Of a stretch of DNA of 64,000 bases, positions 33,568 through 45,596 are shown piece by piece (within the stretch, counting starts at the first letter, position 1; the number at the start of each line of letters is the position of its first letter). Where the stretch lies: positions 1 through 64,000 of the forward strand of contig JBAKBP010003189.1 in NCBI GenBank assembly GCA_037953745.1, in the 5' to 3' direction. The notes under the pieces are model-generated. The model had not been told where the DNA came from and did no database searches. It saw nothing but the letters and a program-made list of their open reading frames with translations. Source of the stretch: Lithodes maja. Taxonomy: Eukaryota > Arthropoda > Malacostraca > Decapoda > Lithodidae. Position numbers and translations under genes: made by a program.

Positions 33568-34879
33568 GAAATCTCTTGAGAGACTCAGATCGCAAGTATC
33601 AGACTCTCTCCTGGCGACCCTAAAACAAAAGCAAGACGTGCTAGCGCAGTGCTGAGTGGACTAGGCAATGGCCCTCACACAACACAACGCTAGACACACA
33701 GGGACACAGACAAGAAAATGCCCCCAGACTCCCACGGGTATCCTAGTAAAGTCGTGCGGGTCCACGGGACTCGCACCAGCAGACTTTACTTAAAGGATCG
33801 CAAAAAGCCTCCCCTTCGGTCTAGCCCCTGGTAACCTGACACAAGAACACACTAGCAAGCATGAAACCACCAAATATGAGACAACAAAAAAGCTTCCTAG
33901 GTCTCTAACAATTATATCCCTGCATAAGGCCCAAAATCCTATCTAGTTATCTGAGAGCTCGTCGTTAATACAATAATAGATATAAGGTCTATCAAGGGGA
34001 TGGGGTAATTAAATAGATTGGTGAAATAGTGGAAAGAAGGTATACAAAGTAAGAGAGAACGTTTCTAAGTGGGGTTGAGAGGGATAGATATCAAGGGGGT
34101 CCGAAGGGTACGACAATGAGGTGAGCTCTGAGTCTTTAATCTGTCTGGACCCCGCTCTAGGCATGCAGAATACATCCCAGGCTTGGCAACACTCAACACC
34201 TTTGCCTGGTCAAAATCCTCTACCCTGTGCGTAGCAACGTCCCAAAGCCGGTCTCTCTCTCCCGCTCGTCTCTTCCCACTCTCACTAGACTTACATCTTA
34301 CATATTATAATGAAACAATCAACTATCGAGAATAAAATATACTAAGATGCGTTGGTTAAGAATAAGGGCAGCTTCAAGCTGTGAAACAACATAAGAATAT
34401 CGCAGACATTAGTTACATTGTCGTAGGATATATACTAAGAAAAAGCCTGCCGGCCGGCTGCCACCAGCCGGTTTCTAAACGGCTGGGCAGCCGACGCGCG
34501 CGCATGCCCGCACGTGGTTACTATGCAGAAGCGTCACAATATATAAATATATTCAGTATATTAACCCAAATATAATTCAATCCCATATGTCAATGTAGGG
34601 ATCACCACACTATCATACTGTGACTTATTTACTTCCATGCTCACCATGCACTCGACCAGCAAGTGCCTCACAGAATGGAGAACCAGTCCTCACAGAAAGG
34701 CTGCACACCATCACACAAATCCATGCAGGTGTCTGGTATGTTCAATGCGAAGGCAAGCTACCGCAGTCTCCATCCTAAGTGTCATGCTGGAGTACGTCCT
34801 TGAGTACACTACATTACAGTAATTTCTAGAAGTTTATTGTTGGTAATGCAATACCACTAAAGCTGCCAATGGGCATTAA

Positions 34880-36254
34880 CTGTAGACAACACAAGCAGAC
34901 AGAGGTTAAATAGCTGGACATGTAAGTGAGGCAGCACCCTTGGACAACGCATACACCCGCTCATTACCACCAATAAACACCAACATGTTCAGACCCAACA
35001 AAAGCAAACATTCTTACCCTTGCGATGGATAATAAACAGCCATTTTATAACTAAAATAGCTACAACCAAAGGGTGGGAATGATTAAAAGACTCCAGGGCC
35101 ATCAGTAAAACCTGAGTCAATACAAATGATACAAAGTTTCCTGTGCGAATATCAACCGAAGAGCTCAAATAATAGCATAATTCCGCTGTAACAATGGAGG
35201 CTGCGGAGGGAAGACTACCCCCATGGCTAAAATTGTGGAACAACACCCCAAATTCAACATCATCGGATTTCAACCCGTCAGTGTAAACAGGGACAGCGGC
35301 GGTGTGTAGTGACGAATGTTCGAAGAACAAACTGCTATGAAACTGCGAATTTGACAGTCTGTCGTCCCTTGCAAGAACAGACAAAACGCCACCTCCGGCA
35401 GAACTCCAGGAGCAATCCTGGAGAGATAGGGCAGACTGAAACCTCAGACAAACACAATTCACCCAAAGATGTTTGCACCCTATACCTAAATGGATGTGTT
35501 GGTCATACTAAAGAAAGAATTATCGATTTGACACACAAATACAAGAACGTGAGTTCGGATCGCGGCATACCCTGAACAGGCAGTATGTCACCAACGACTA
35601 ATGCTGCAAGTACATGGGAGGCACACCAGCCTCCACCAACAAACTGAGAATAAGAGAACAAACAAATTGCCCCATGGCAAGACGAAGGCTTGCAGACAAA
35701 AGTGACAGAAGAATACACCTCATAACCGCTTGGACTTCACCAAGGCCTCATACAATAGCAGGAGAGTACATCAATCTGCACCCTAAGAGGTATAACACTT
35801 CTAGCATTTGTACAAAAAATACCTTCAAAGCTTGTTAAGCGGCTGTCAAGGCCCAGACCAAGAATTATTTGTTTTAATTCATACACCTATGTATGGTAAC
35901 TGCTACTCAGGATAAGATCAGGGTCAGAGTTAACGCCACAAATCCACCAGAAGTGCATGGTAAACAGTCTTACATGGAGTAAAGTGGGAAGCCATTATGA
36001 TCTGCACATGCATTATACAGTATCTAATGAAAGTTACATATGTCTCTCAACAGCAGATCAGTAAAGCATAACACTATGGTCAACATAAGGGGAGGAGGAC
36101 ACATCAACATACAATCAGTCATAATGCCATTGACAGCCACTGTAAATATAAGAACACGAGGACACTCCCCTGTTGGACGCCCTCCTCTTTCACCAGAGGT
36201 GCAGAAAGAGACGAACCCACCCGGGCCCGGAACACACAACTTGTCAAGAAGTCC
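34880..36254 (-). pseudogene. Jockey-like LINE fragment: reverse transcriptase end and RNase H
   Basis: On the minus strand, 36024-36239 encodes a decayed RT motif B and following helix (QGSVL-like GECPRVL, then FTVAVNGIMTDC). Further on, 34989-35300 encodes an RNase H domain: VPVYTDGLKSDDVEFGVLF with the first catalytic Asp, SLPSAASIVTAELC with the catalytic Glu, and HRKGKNVCFCWV, the last strand before the usual PGHVG block, which is visible in another frame. Several frameshifts break it. The RT upstream part continues beyond the LTR insertion at 38058. Jockey assignment rests on the RNase H sequence style. Confidence 0.7.
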
Positions 36255-36258
36255 CTAC

Positions 36259-38053
36259 TGTTACGACCGGCACTACGAAATAAACAAGGGCACTCAATAT
36301 TGGACTAGATGATAGGCTATATCTGCAACAATGGTACGCTAATTCCAAACCCTCGAACTATTACGCCGGTGAACAAAACACTTAAAACCCTCCAGAGTTA
36401 ATCTACTGGATAACGGGGTATCAATTAACTGGGTTTTGGTGCACTTCTACAAAGGCTTTCCGCTGACGGCAAAGCCTACTCACAACAGGAGTACTTTACG
36501 TTAATAAAATGCTCTTAAGTAATAACAATGCTTGAATAAACTATAACAAGATTTAATAAAGAAATATATGCTTACGTTAACTTTAGTGTGAGTCTGTACT
36601 CAACACTAAACTCTTCAATGCTCTATGAAAACACTGGTAGTCTAGTCCTACAGCAATCAGATATGGAATCTTCTGGAAACGTCTGATGCTCTAAGATGCT
36701 CGTTAATATAGAACAGACATAATGCAGGGGCAGGACACCAAAGCGTGTATCTTAAATACACCAATAAGTAGGATACATATAGATAACAAGGGAGTGCAAC
36801 AACTCTGTGACAGCACTAATAATAGCCACTCAAAACAGTACTTCCTTAGCCAAAGTACCAGCCATACTGGGTTGTGCGCCAAGCATCAACCTAGGCTAAA
36901 ATAATACGTGAATTCCTAAAGCATACACCGATAAAGTTAATAAACACAATGTTGTCTGTATTACTAATAAAGTCTAGCAGCAGCATAAAAGATACCAGGA
37001 GGCTAGGCAGAGCGCAAGCATGCTCGTAGCCTACTGTCTCCCCTTGAACAGATTTCCCTTATGTTACGTTAATTGACTAGGAGGCTCTCTTGGTAAGTCC
37101 AGATCTCAAGTATCTGGTCTTGCCCTGGCGCTCCACAAAGGTCAACACAAAGAGGTTGCGAGCATACGAGCAAGAGTAGGCAAAAGCCCTTCGCTCGTAT
37201 ACTGCTACACTCGCAAAGGAAAAATATGCACAAAGGTTACAGGCACCTAGCTCCGTCGAAGTCGTATAGGCTTTGACTCGCCATATACATAACTCAGACA
37301 ACGACTAAAGATACCTTCCACTGTCTAGCATTAAATAGCAACATAGAACAACTTAATAATTAGAAGCACCCAATGATAATATGACTCATGTGACTATGAC
37401 TAATAATCCCTAAAGCTAGTGCAAAACATGTATGTGAGAACTGGTGCTGGTAATACGACTGGCCAACTATGGAAGTCGTATGCAGAACCAGAAGGGATAA
37501 GTAATTGAATAAAGATGAGAAGTAATGGAAAAGAAGAAGTTCAGAGAGAGAAATAGTAGTACAGGGGGTTAGATGGGGGGACAGATTGCAAGGGACGTCT
37601 AGGACCAAGCACGCTATGCCAAGCTCTGAGGAGATATGCGGGCAGGGTCCCCGCACCACCCTCCCAGGACAGCGGCCTCCAATCACAGACCACTACGTCA
37701 TGAAGAGCAGGCGTCCTTAGGACGCGCCAAGCGCGCCAGCCAATCAAGGGCCCGGGAAAGCCCGCGCGAGCGAGCGGGGAAGGCACACGTACATACACAC
37801 CCACATAATACCACCGCGCTGCCTCCTCCGCTCTCTCTCTCCTTTAACTTCACTCTGCATATCTTATACTCTATCACTAATATAAAATACTTCCATGTGT
37901 CACAGACAAGAATAAAGACCACCACTGATCTGGCTGTGACTACATGAATACTAGGAAAGAAAGAACATCGTCTACGATTATTATAGCCCATTCCACTGTC
38001 CTGGCGAGCGCTAGCGGGTACGAGCACATTCTGGCAAGCTGGCCAGCGTAACA
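36259..38053 (+). mobile_element. Solo-LTR-like unit (TGTTACG...CGTAACA), reference copy
   Basis: A 1795-bp noncoding unit with 7-bp inverted ends TGTTACG and CGTAACA, starting TG and ending CA, flanked by the 4-bp duplication CTAC (36255-36258 and 38054-38057). This fits a solo LTR, with a 4-bp duplication as in many Gypsy-type elements, but no internal gag-pol copy is in the window. A non-autonomous DNA transposon with 4-bp duplications is the alternative. It interrupts the minus-strand Jockey-like LINE. Confidence 0.7.
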
Positions 38054-38057
38054 CTAC

Positions 38058-38380
38058 CCAGGGCAGAATTATTCCAGAAGTGCTGTAACGCTAATAAGTA
38101 TAATATATAAGAAGGCGATTCCTTCAATAGAAGTTCTTCCCAATTTGCCCTTAGCCCACAACAATTCCACTGTCAAACTGTAGTCTGAACCATAGTGGTA
38201 AACAAAATCATGACTAATAAATATATAAATAAAGTAGAAGAGAACACATCAAGGGCGGATGAATCTGCTACATTCCAATATAGCAAACGGAAATCCGATA
38301 GGATCTCCTTGTTAATTTTGACTCTTCTGAAAACAATTTAGATCCTAGTGTTCAATGTCGTTTAGGAAGAGTAGTGCATG
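38058..38380 (-). pseudogene. Upstream continuation of the Jockey-like LINE
   Basis: On the minus strand the sequence just outside the LTR insertion gives a decayed stretch that joins the RT segment at 36254 (TTCCTGA / RDFLTSCVFRARVG region) once the LTR and one CTAC copy are removed. Beyond about 38110 the homology cannot be followed by eye. Confidence 0.4.
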
Positions 38381-38401
38381 AAAGGAATCAATAATATATG
38401 A

Positions 38402-38567
38402 CTCGCATGTGTGGTGGAGTGGTCTTGCCACTGGACTGGTAATCCAAAGGTCCCGGGTTCAAATCCCGATGTGTCAATGGGGAGATATTATTGGGATTGA
38501 ATTTGTGCGGTAACTAGTATAAGTGCATTACCACAAAGCCCACCGAAACGGCCAAAAAAAAAAAAAA
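38402..38567 (+). mobile_element. tRNA-derived SINE (family S2) with poly-A tail
   Basis: The head has an A box TGGTGGAGTGG at about 38411, an anticodon-like arm TGGACTGGTAATCCA and a perfect B box GGTTCAAATCC at about 38456-38466, resembling tRNA-Thr (loop CTGGTAA). A body of about 90 bp follows, ending in A14 at 38554-38567. The tRNA acceptor stem does not close, so it is a SINE and not a gene. Confidence 0.72.
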
Positions 38568-38578
38568 TGGTTTCCTGA

Positions 38579-39190
38579 TTAACCCATAAACGGCCAGCGT
38601 CCTCATAGGAGTCCGTACTGGACAAAAGCGAGCGTCCTCATATGAGCCAAGGTCTAAAAAATACTTTTAAAAGGTCCCAGTAGCACTTAAAAAAAAAAGG
38701 AATGGAGTTCAAGTGAGATAATTCCCCTCCATACCTCGTATCACTCCTTCGCAAGTGTCAAAATCCCCTCCTTACCCCCCCCCCCCTTCAATTATCACCT
38801 ATTTGTCCTCTTATTCCCATATTTATTGGTGTTTTTATCATGCCAATATCTCTAAACCGGTCTAAGCCGTGCTCATGTTGCTAGAAAGGTGTAGAGTGTC
38901 TGAGAGTGTGAGCAAGTCTTAGTCAGTCTAGCTCCAGCTCCGAGAAGGGCGGGTGTGGCCCGCCTCCGCTCCACACTTGATGAATGGCCGGTCGGCAATT
39001 ATTCGCGATTTTGATCATCCAAACATTATTCCCACTTGTTTTATTGTTGTTACATGTTGTTATTTTCATATTAAATGTAAAATAGGCGAATATGAATAAG
39101 CAATAACGATATTTATCGTAAAATGACTATCATAGGTGGGAATGGAGCCTAATATGTCCGCCCAGTTGTGTGGTGTCCATTACACATAAT
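38579..39190 (+). mobile_element. TTAA-type element, D family, with complete left end
   Basis: Begins TTAACCCATAAACGG. Two copies of AGCGTCCTCATAKGAG lie at about 38599 and 38632, each containing a palindrome (TCCTCATAGGA and CTCATATGAG). The rest matches 19287-19800. The right edge is approximate. Confidence 0.65.
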
Positions 39191-39839
39191 TCACTGTTTT
39201 TGGGCTAAATAGCACTGTATGAATATTCCCATATTCAAAATATGCTACAGGGGCCAATGCCTAATTAATTAAATGCTCAATAGGTGGCTTTCTGAGAGTG
39301 AGGGTCCGAGTCGAGGTGGTGAGACAGTGATGCATAAAGGCGAAGCAGCCTCAGAAGTGGGACTGCTTCGAGCCAGAGTGGGCAACCAAGAGCCGCGCGT
39401 CTGCGATGGCAGGTTGGCGAGGGCTGGTTGTAGCTCGTGCTTCACTTGTCTCCATAGACTCCTCTACATAAGGACTGGCGTCGGCCATACTCGGGTCCCG
39501 GAACTTGGGTCCATTGTCAGGCCCACAAACTGAGGTCTTATTTTAGTTTTCTGGATATGGGACTTTTTGTTTTTACTCTACAACATCTTATTAACTAGAG
39601 CAACCAAGTAAAGGAAAATAAAACATTTGTTTTTGGTTGATTGACTCATAAGTCACTTTCGTGATTGAACATAATAGGAAAATATACAGTTATAATGAGA
39701 TAGTTTATAAGAACATGTATTATACAAGCAAAGCATCATACCATGACTTACATTAATTAAATATTAGAAGAAATTAAAGTAAAACCTTTGCAAAATATTA
39801 CTTTACACATATCAAAAGTCGCATAACACAATAATTAAC
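39191..39839. other. 3' flank of the P-element transposase gene
   Basis: No coding region supported. An 86-codon plus-strand frame (39273-39533) has no recognisable family. No terminal inverted repeat matching the other side of the transposase gene was found by eye. Confidence 0.45.
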
Positions 39840-42390
39840 TTAAACATTAGAAAATTTCTCTTGTCGCCTTAAGCAGCCTAGTGTACACTCCCGATCACTT
39901 GTATTAAATACAAAGGCCTTAAACAACACATTACACAATGTCTGGCATGCTCCTGAATGGCTAGCTAAAGGAGCATCTACATAAGACAAGCATTGTTTCA
40001 AGTAATTGCGACAACACTTTTTCGAGTCTTGAAGAGACATTTGAAGGGTGATGCCACTATGTACAAAGAAGACAGTAGCCAGTGTAGGCATACTCAGCCC
40101 ACCTCGATTGAGCGCAGTCAAAAACTCTGATGACAAGCATTCCCCAGAATCTACTTCCTGTTGTCCATGTTTATGAGCTAAAAATCCCCCAATGTAGACA
40201 ATTTTATGTTTTAAAGTATCATCTGAATCTAGAAGTAGTTGAGTGTCTTGTAATGTCAGCTCTTCCAGAAGTTGTAAATCACCATCATCTATTGCTGCTG
40301 TACAAAATTCACAGCTTACTTCTTTGGCTCGGTCAGGAACGATGTCATGTTTCAACAGCTGATGCAACTGCTGTACTTTGGATGCTGCTTGAACATCCCC
40401 AATGTCAATGTAAAAATTTCCTCCACTACGTTGTCTTGCTTGACCAAAACACTTTTCTAGGGGATCTTGTGAAAAAACAGCAGGTAGGATGTAAGCAAAA
40501 TCATGGGTTTCAAAAAGATATTGTGCTGCTTCTATGTTATACCTTGTTGTGATGACAAAGGCATCTGCTGTTGACTGTGTTAGTTTCTTCTCTCTGCCAT
40601 GCCCACCAGTCCACCGACAGCTGGATACAACTGTACACATTTCCTGCAGAGCTTTGAAGTTTGTACAGTTTAATGTCCAAGGTTCACGATATTGGTCTCG
40701 TAAATGAACTGCGCTGTACTTGCTTTTAACATTCATAATTTTAAACCAATTGGTTACCAGTGTTATGTATATCACTGTTCCATCCTGAAATTTAACAGTT
40801 CCTTTAAGACCTTCAAATGCAGCAATCGTTTTCTCATTGAACACTTGACAAACTAAGGGCACACTCTGACGATGCAATGGTTTAGGAAATACTGATGAGC
40901 GTGTGAGTTTTGTCAGACGAAGTGGTGTCTTCTGATCTTCATTGTAAAGAGCTTTAACATCACTCCAACACGCCAAATATTCTGTACCGTCCTTGCTAAA
41001 ATGTAATTCTTGACATTTCTCTGTGATCCAGTTGTTTCTCATATTCTTGAGGATGTGAACATAATCATAGACAAGGAAAACATTTATGCCATCTGGTGCT
41101 AGTGTTACTTTTCCAGGACCCCCAAGCATTCTGTAAACAGCTTGATTCAGTGGACAGTTGTCACAGACGAACGATACTGGATGGCCACCACTAGCTTTAA
41201 CAACATATACAGCCTCAAGTAATATTTCCTTCAGTTGAATAGCATTCAGTTTTGATACAGGATGAATTCGTATGATGTACCGTGGTCCTCCATAGTGACA
41301 AACAACTTCAATAGCAAGAGCAGATGTTGCTAGATTTTCTGGTCCGTTTGTTGCAAAGCCTACTATATGCTCTCCTGTAAATCTAAGGGCCTGCTTAAGC
41401 TTGACTTCATCAAACAAAATGTTAACTAACCGCTGTTGTGGCTTCAACTGATCAAAAAGGATTGGGAGACACTTGTCACCATAAGTGCGAGATAACAATT
41501 GGCGAATCTGTTTCTCACAAGGAAGACTAATTGCTTTGGAGTTTCTAAGCATTCTATGCTGCGGGTGATATACAAAACAGTCCTGCTGCAAGAATTAACA
41601 TATGCTTTGTATATCGGCGATTTTTAGGAGGAATAAGAAGGAGTTGTAACTGTGCTTGAATGAACTGAAAACCTTCAATTTCATGAAATTCTGTGATAGA
41701 GTCAAGTTCTGAAATGATTCTTTTTAAGCGGTCAGTAATAGTCGCTTCATGAGTGTTCATAATTTTCACTATTTCTTCAATTTGAGACCACTTACTTACC
41801 AAGCTATTTTTTTGAAGATTCAGTTTACTTTTTGGTATCTCCAAGCCACTTTTCTCTGCTACTACCAGCTGCAGAAAACCAAAAGGAGACTGTACCTCTT
41901 TAAAATGAAGAAACTTATCAACTGCTCTACCATTACCATTTGTCTTAAACATTGTCAGTTCTCTACCATTTTGCATTATATAAAACTCAGGGAAGTGTTT
42001 TCCAATCTCTCTTGCAAATTTGTCATAACTATGCATTTTGTCTTGTTCATTTTCAAATTCAGTTTGTTTTTTAAGTCTTGCTTCACTTGTCACTGTTTTA
42101 CTTAACCTAGGAGCTGACGTAAGTTGTTTGAGGCAAGACTTGGGTACACCTTTAAAAACTGTAGGAGGCCCAGCTGGTCGTTTTCCTCCCCGAACTGTGA
42201 CCCAATTGCAGTCGAAGTGTGATGCACAAATCCATAGTTTCGACCTGTCTCTCAAACTTTCTGGGCTATTTGGCATAGCACTAATCCATGCATGTCGTTC
42301 TTGTTCTTCATTCGGGAAACACACCATAGGACTGTCTGGCTCTCCCCTGTAGTTTCCACGACAATTGAATGCAGCACATCTTTTCGGCAT
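39840..42390 (-). CDS. P-element / THAP9-like transposase, one frameshift
   Basis: The N-terminus is a complete THAP zinc-finger domain: MPKRCAAFNC starts at 42390 (C-x4-C), with WICASHF (C-x2-H) and the terminal GPPTVF box. The second part (41591-39840) is the P-element transposase body, with LVNILFDEVKLKQAL, FVCDNCPLNQAVYRM, YDYVHILKNMRNNW and SQDPLEKCFGQARQRSGG, where the acidic residues match the DDE/D-type catalytic positions of this family. The enzyme would bind element ends by the THAP finger and cut DNA in the nucleus. The only break is at 41554-41591, where the frame shifts after CISPAA; two bases appear lost. There are no other stops in about 850 codons, so it is young or under selection. 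An upstream intron (42396-42551) is likely. It could be an active transposon, a fresh pseudogene or a domesticated gene. Confidence 0.88.
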
Positions 42391-42395
42391 TCTTC

Positions 42396-42551
42396 CTGTA
42401 AAGCAAAAACACAAGAATAGTTGTAAAATGGTTATCAGTACATATCAAAGCAACCCGTTGACATCAGCTCAATTCTAATATTTATCAGCTAAATAAGTTG
42501 TTAGCACAGATCCTTTTGTGACTGGTAAGTATTTATAAGAAAATTACTTAC
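42396..42551 (-). other. Probable 5'-UTR intron of the P-element transposase
   Basis: On the minus strand a GTAAGT donor at 42551 and a TTTTGCTTTACAG acceptor ending at 42396 bound 156 bp. The acceptor is 5 bases before the MPKRC start codon, so the first exon would be noncoding. Confidence 0.55.
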
Positions 42552-42679
42552 AATAAGCTGAGAGATAACGAACAACAGAACAAAAATGTGTTGCCTCTAA
42601 CGTGTCTCGTGGACTGGCGTCTGGCTTCGTCCTGGGCTGTTAGTTTTCTGGCGAGACATTATGTCGCCAATATGGCGGG

Positions 42680-42979
42680 GATATGGACGATTGCGTGTGA
42701 AATTACATGCATTTATATGTAAAGTTGTGTTTGTGTACATATTTTTGTGTTTAAGAAAGTCGGAGAGACCACTGCTTTCATGATACTGCTTTTAAGCAAT
42801 GGGCCCAAGTTTCAAACTCCGAGAGTGCTCGTTTCCAGTCCTTATGTAAAGGGGTCTATGCTTGTCTCACTTCCTAGGCTGGAACAAGACCTCACGGGCT
42901 TCACCGTGTTGAGCAGTGAATGTGCAGCCTCTCAGCCTATGCCCAGTAGTTGGAATATATAAAAAAAAAAAAAAAAAAT
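42680..42979. other. Spacer ending in an 18-19 base A run
   Basis: Between the transposase 5' region and the R2-like fragment. The A run at about 42961-42979 may be the tail of a 5'-truncated plus-strand retroelement, but the body before it is not recognised. Confidence 0.4.
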
Positions 42980-43419
42980 ATCGCAAGGCCTTCAACTCTG
43001 TAAATCATAAGGGCAACAGGAGGGTGGGGCTTCCCAAGTGCTTTAGCAGAATACTTGAGGAAGCTATACTTGCTCGCCAGTGCGACAATCTTAGGTCAGC
43101 AAGTTAAGGTGACAATGAGAGTGCTACAAGGCGACCCCTTGTCACCTTTATAGTTCAATATCACATTGGACTGTGTGCTTAGCACATTACCCACCCATAT
43201 TGACTATAGGCTAGATGATCAGAGGCGAGGTAAATTGGCATTTGCTGATAATATCATGCTAATAGCTATGACTTCAAAGGGTCTACAACAAAGCATTGAC
43301 AATTTAAAATATGACCACCGAGAGTGAAAAGGTGTGATTGGATTTGGGCATTAAATAGTGTGCCACCTACTCCTAGTTAAAAAATAGGAAAAACAAGAAA
43401 TAGATTCTGGATGTAGACC
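42980..43419 (+). pseudogene. R2-like LINE fragment 1: reverse transcriptase palm
   Basis: YRKAFNSVNHK and GLPKCF at 42980-43060 match motif A and the following helix of the R2 group. In shifted frames come VLQGDPLSPL with FNITLDCVL (motif B, a TAG interrupting it), then KLAFADNIMLIAMTSKGLQQSIDNL at about 43230, where motif C FADD has become FADN. The fragment stops at the TTAA where a family B element inserted (43420) and resumes after it. R2-group elements encode one protein with an RT and a restriction-like endonuclease. Confidence 0.75.
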
Positions 43420-43864
43420 TTAACCCGTACAGCCCCAGCGACGCGCCTGACGCGTCGGCGATGTATGTAACGCCAGCCCCAGAGACGCGCCTGGCGCGTC
43501 ACCCTAATTGCGCCGACCGTAACCTCAGGTGTAGCCACTCAAGAGGGCTCAGATTTGTATGGAAACTGTGTACGTATCCCACGCAACCGTGCCGATGGTT
43601 GAAAACTCTCAAAGTCCACGTGCGTGCGCGTGAGCGCGCAATAACCTGGTTTTTTGGGGTAATTGCCTTAAATTTTTTACTCTTGTAAAATACGTTTTCG
43701 GGGGCTCTGTAGGACCATTCTTTAAGCTTTTTGAGCGGTTTTTCGTGGTTTTTCCTTCATTCCTAACCCATTCGCTATTGTTTCTGGAATAAAACCATTT
43801 TTTGAAAACTGGCCGGGTTCTGGTGAACAAACATTACAAAACTAGCCGGGGCTGGACGGGTTAA
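43420..43864 (+). mobile_element. TTAA-flanked non-autonomous element, family B, copy 1
   Basis: TTAA at 43420 and 43861; present inverted at 45837-46274. Inside the left end is a direct duplication of CAGCCCCAGNGACGCGCCTG, each unit carrying a GACGCG(T)C palindrome. Removing it with one TTAA rejoins the R2-like sequence. No ORF of substance. Confidence 0.87.
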
Positions 43865-43932
43865 TACACCTCAAATGCTATTAGTGCATTGGGTACAAAT
43901 GATTTCTACAATTACCTGGGACTAAGAACAGG
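43865..43932 (+). pseudogene. R2-like LINE fragment 2
   Basis: Short coding remnant ISALGTNDFYNYLGLRTG, matching the YLG block after the palm in R2-group elements, between the family B element and the RTE insertion. Confidence 0.6.
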
Positions 43933-44956
43933 ACTAAGAACCTCACATCCATGTGAGGCTGGATGGGGAAATATTGGAACAAGTAGAGTGTTTTAAATAT
44001 CTAGGAGGAACGATAAGCAGGAGTGGAGGTATGGAAGTGGAGGTAAAACAGAGAGTGTGTGAAGGAAGGAAGGTTTTCGGAGCAATGGGAAGTATGTGGA
44101 AGACGAGAAATCTCGGAGTAAAAGTAAAAAGTGCACTGTATCAAGGAATTGTTGTGCCAACAGTGATGTATGGGGCCGAGACATGGGCTCTTAAGAAAAA
44201 GGAGAAAAGAGGGCTGGATGTGATGGAGATGAGCTGCTTGAGGAGTTACTCGTAGAGACAGATTGAGGAATGAAGAGATACGTAGGAGAGTGGGGCAGCA
44301 GGAACATTTGTCAGCCAGAGTGGACAGAAGGGTGCTGAGCTGGTATGGTCATGTTGAACGAATGGGAGATGAAAGGCTTACAAAGAGAATATGTGAGTCA
44401 GGTACAAGGGGAGATAGAAGGGCAGGAAGACCCCCTCTCCATTGAGATGGAGAGACTGTGTAAGAAAGGCTTTGGATGATAGAGGAATGACTATAGATCA
44501 GGCAGGGGAAGTGGTGGTGGACAGGAGTGAATGGAGAATGCTTGTGAATAGTTGAGTGAACACATGGTTATTTGGAGTAAGGGGTCGGGCGCAAGTTCGA
44601 CTAGATAATAGTCCATCAGGCGCCTGGCCCGGGGGGACGATTAATATGAAGGGTGTGCCTGGAAGTGTGGTGGGAGGGCTTGTGGCTTTGGCTCCGCTGC
44701 ATGTCTGCCTGCCGAGATCGGAACCTCTCCGGGTGGTCAGGGGCCGGGGGAGTGCTGGAGCGACCTTGGTAACCCTGGTCTCTGGGTCTTCTCCTGGGTG
44801 ACCTGGATGTGTGAGAGTTTGTGTTTTTTATCTGTGTTTATTTTTTGTTTTATGTTGTTTTTATGTTTTCCCTGTTCTTGCTCTGTCTTGAGTCGGCTAC
44901 CCCCAGAGTGGGGATTGGGCCTGAGCATATAGATAGATAGATAGATAGATAGATAG
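43933..44956 (+). pseudogene. RTE-like LINE, 5'-truncated 3' end
   Basis: Encodes MRLDGEILEQVECFKYLGGTIS, then VVPTVMYGAETWALKKKEKRGLDVMEM and, after a frameshift, the RxxGQxxHLSARVDRRVLSWYGHVERM block characteristic of the RTE C-terminus. It ends in (ATAG)n at about 44930-44956. A 9-bp target duplication AAGAACAGG flanks it (43924-43932 and 44957-44965), proving insertion into the R2-like element. Confidence 0.82.
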
Positions 44957-44965
44957 AAGAACAGG

Positions 44966-45161
44966 TATAAACTGTATCAACAGCTCTATTATGGTGGAGA
45001 CGAGACTTCAACATGATCTGGGTTCCTTGTAGAAAGCAGTTTTAAAACCACAACAAAAACTGTGGGCCTTGACAAACACAGTGTTGCCAAGGTGCAAGTA
45101 TAGACTCAGTATTGGCAAGGTGAAGTGGGGTTCACTAGCCATACTAGATAACAGGGCGAGA
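44966..45161 (+). pseudogene. R2-like LINE fragment 3
   Basis: Resumes after the RTE insertion: ETRLQHDLGSL, a stop, KAVLKPQQKLWALTNTVLPRCKY and KVKWGSLAILDNRA. The LKPQQ and LPR blocks are typical of the region after the palm in R2-group proteins. Confidence 0.7.
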
Positions 45162-45595
45162 CCATGGTGATGGGCTGGTCTATCATAGTTAGAGTTAAGC
45201 GTTCTCTGCCATACCCATAACTTACTCTAACTATTCCTTTTACTTATATATTTTCTAGATCTCAAGTGGTGGCGTCTCTTCCGTGGATTGACCTCCCTAC
45301 TGCCAACTCGCGAGGTTGGCAGACTGGGAGCCAAAGCGTCACATTTTTCCTTTGCCCCTCAGCTTTCCCTTCATAATTGCTGAGGAGCACAGGGTCTTGG
45401 GTGGGGGTTTGGTATCTCGGGCATTTCCGCGCCCTCCTCGGCTCCTCGCCTTTGAGTGGCTTTGGTCACCCTGGCTTTTTTTATGATAGGCAGGGAGGGT
45501 TCTGTGGGGGCTCTCGGTTAGGGCCTTAGCCTTGCTCAGGGGCTTGGGGCTGTTACGGCCAGGCAGCCTGGGGAACAGCAATAACAACAACAACA
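45162..45595 (+). mobile_element. 5'-truncated 3' end of an (AAC)n-tailed LINE
   Basis: Ends GGGGAACAGCAATAACAAC and (AAC)n, preceded by GGGGCTGTTACGGCCAGGCAGC, close to the 3' end of the LINE at 16240-16290 (GGGGCTGTTCGGTCAGGCAGC). An 11-bp duplication ACAGGG(C/T)GAGA flanks it (45151-45161, 45596-45606). No coding part remains readable. Confidence 0.75.
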
Positions 45596-45596
45596 A

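Larger units (their letters stand above)
32217..34538 (+). mobile_element. Solo-LTR-like unit (TGTTACG family), diverged copy
   Basis: Starts TGTTACG at 32217 and probably ends GCGTCACA at 34538, flanked by ATAT on both sides (32213-32216 and 34539-34542; weak because the region is AT-rich). Without the TTAA element inside (32522-33008) it is about 1835 bp, matching the 1795 bp of the copy at 36259-38053. Shared blocks include CCTGGCGACCCT, the ACTCTAATTGAA / GTTAATTGA region and the purine-poor CTCTCTCTC stretch near the 3' end. No ORF of gag or pol type is present. Confidence 0.6.

Noticed and set aside
32217..38053. Tandem satellite array
   Set aside because: The repeated 1.8-kb units are separated by other sequence and have individual target duplications, so they are dispersed insertions.
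38402..38475. Possible tRNA-Thr gene
   Set aside because: A and B boxes and anticodon-like loop are present, but the acceptor stem does not pair and the sequence continues into a body with a poly-A tail, so it is a SINE.
39472..42630. GGACTGGCGTC on both sides of the P-element gene as terminal repeats
   Set aside because: The two copies (about 39472 and 42612) are in direct, not inverted, orientation and only 11 bp long; probably chance.
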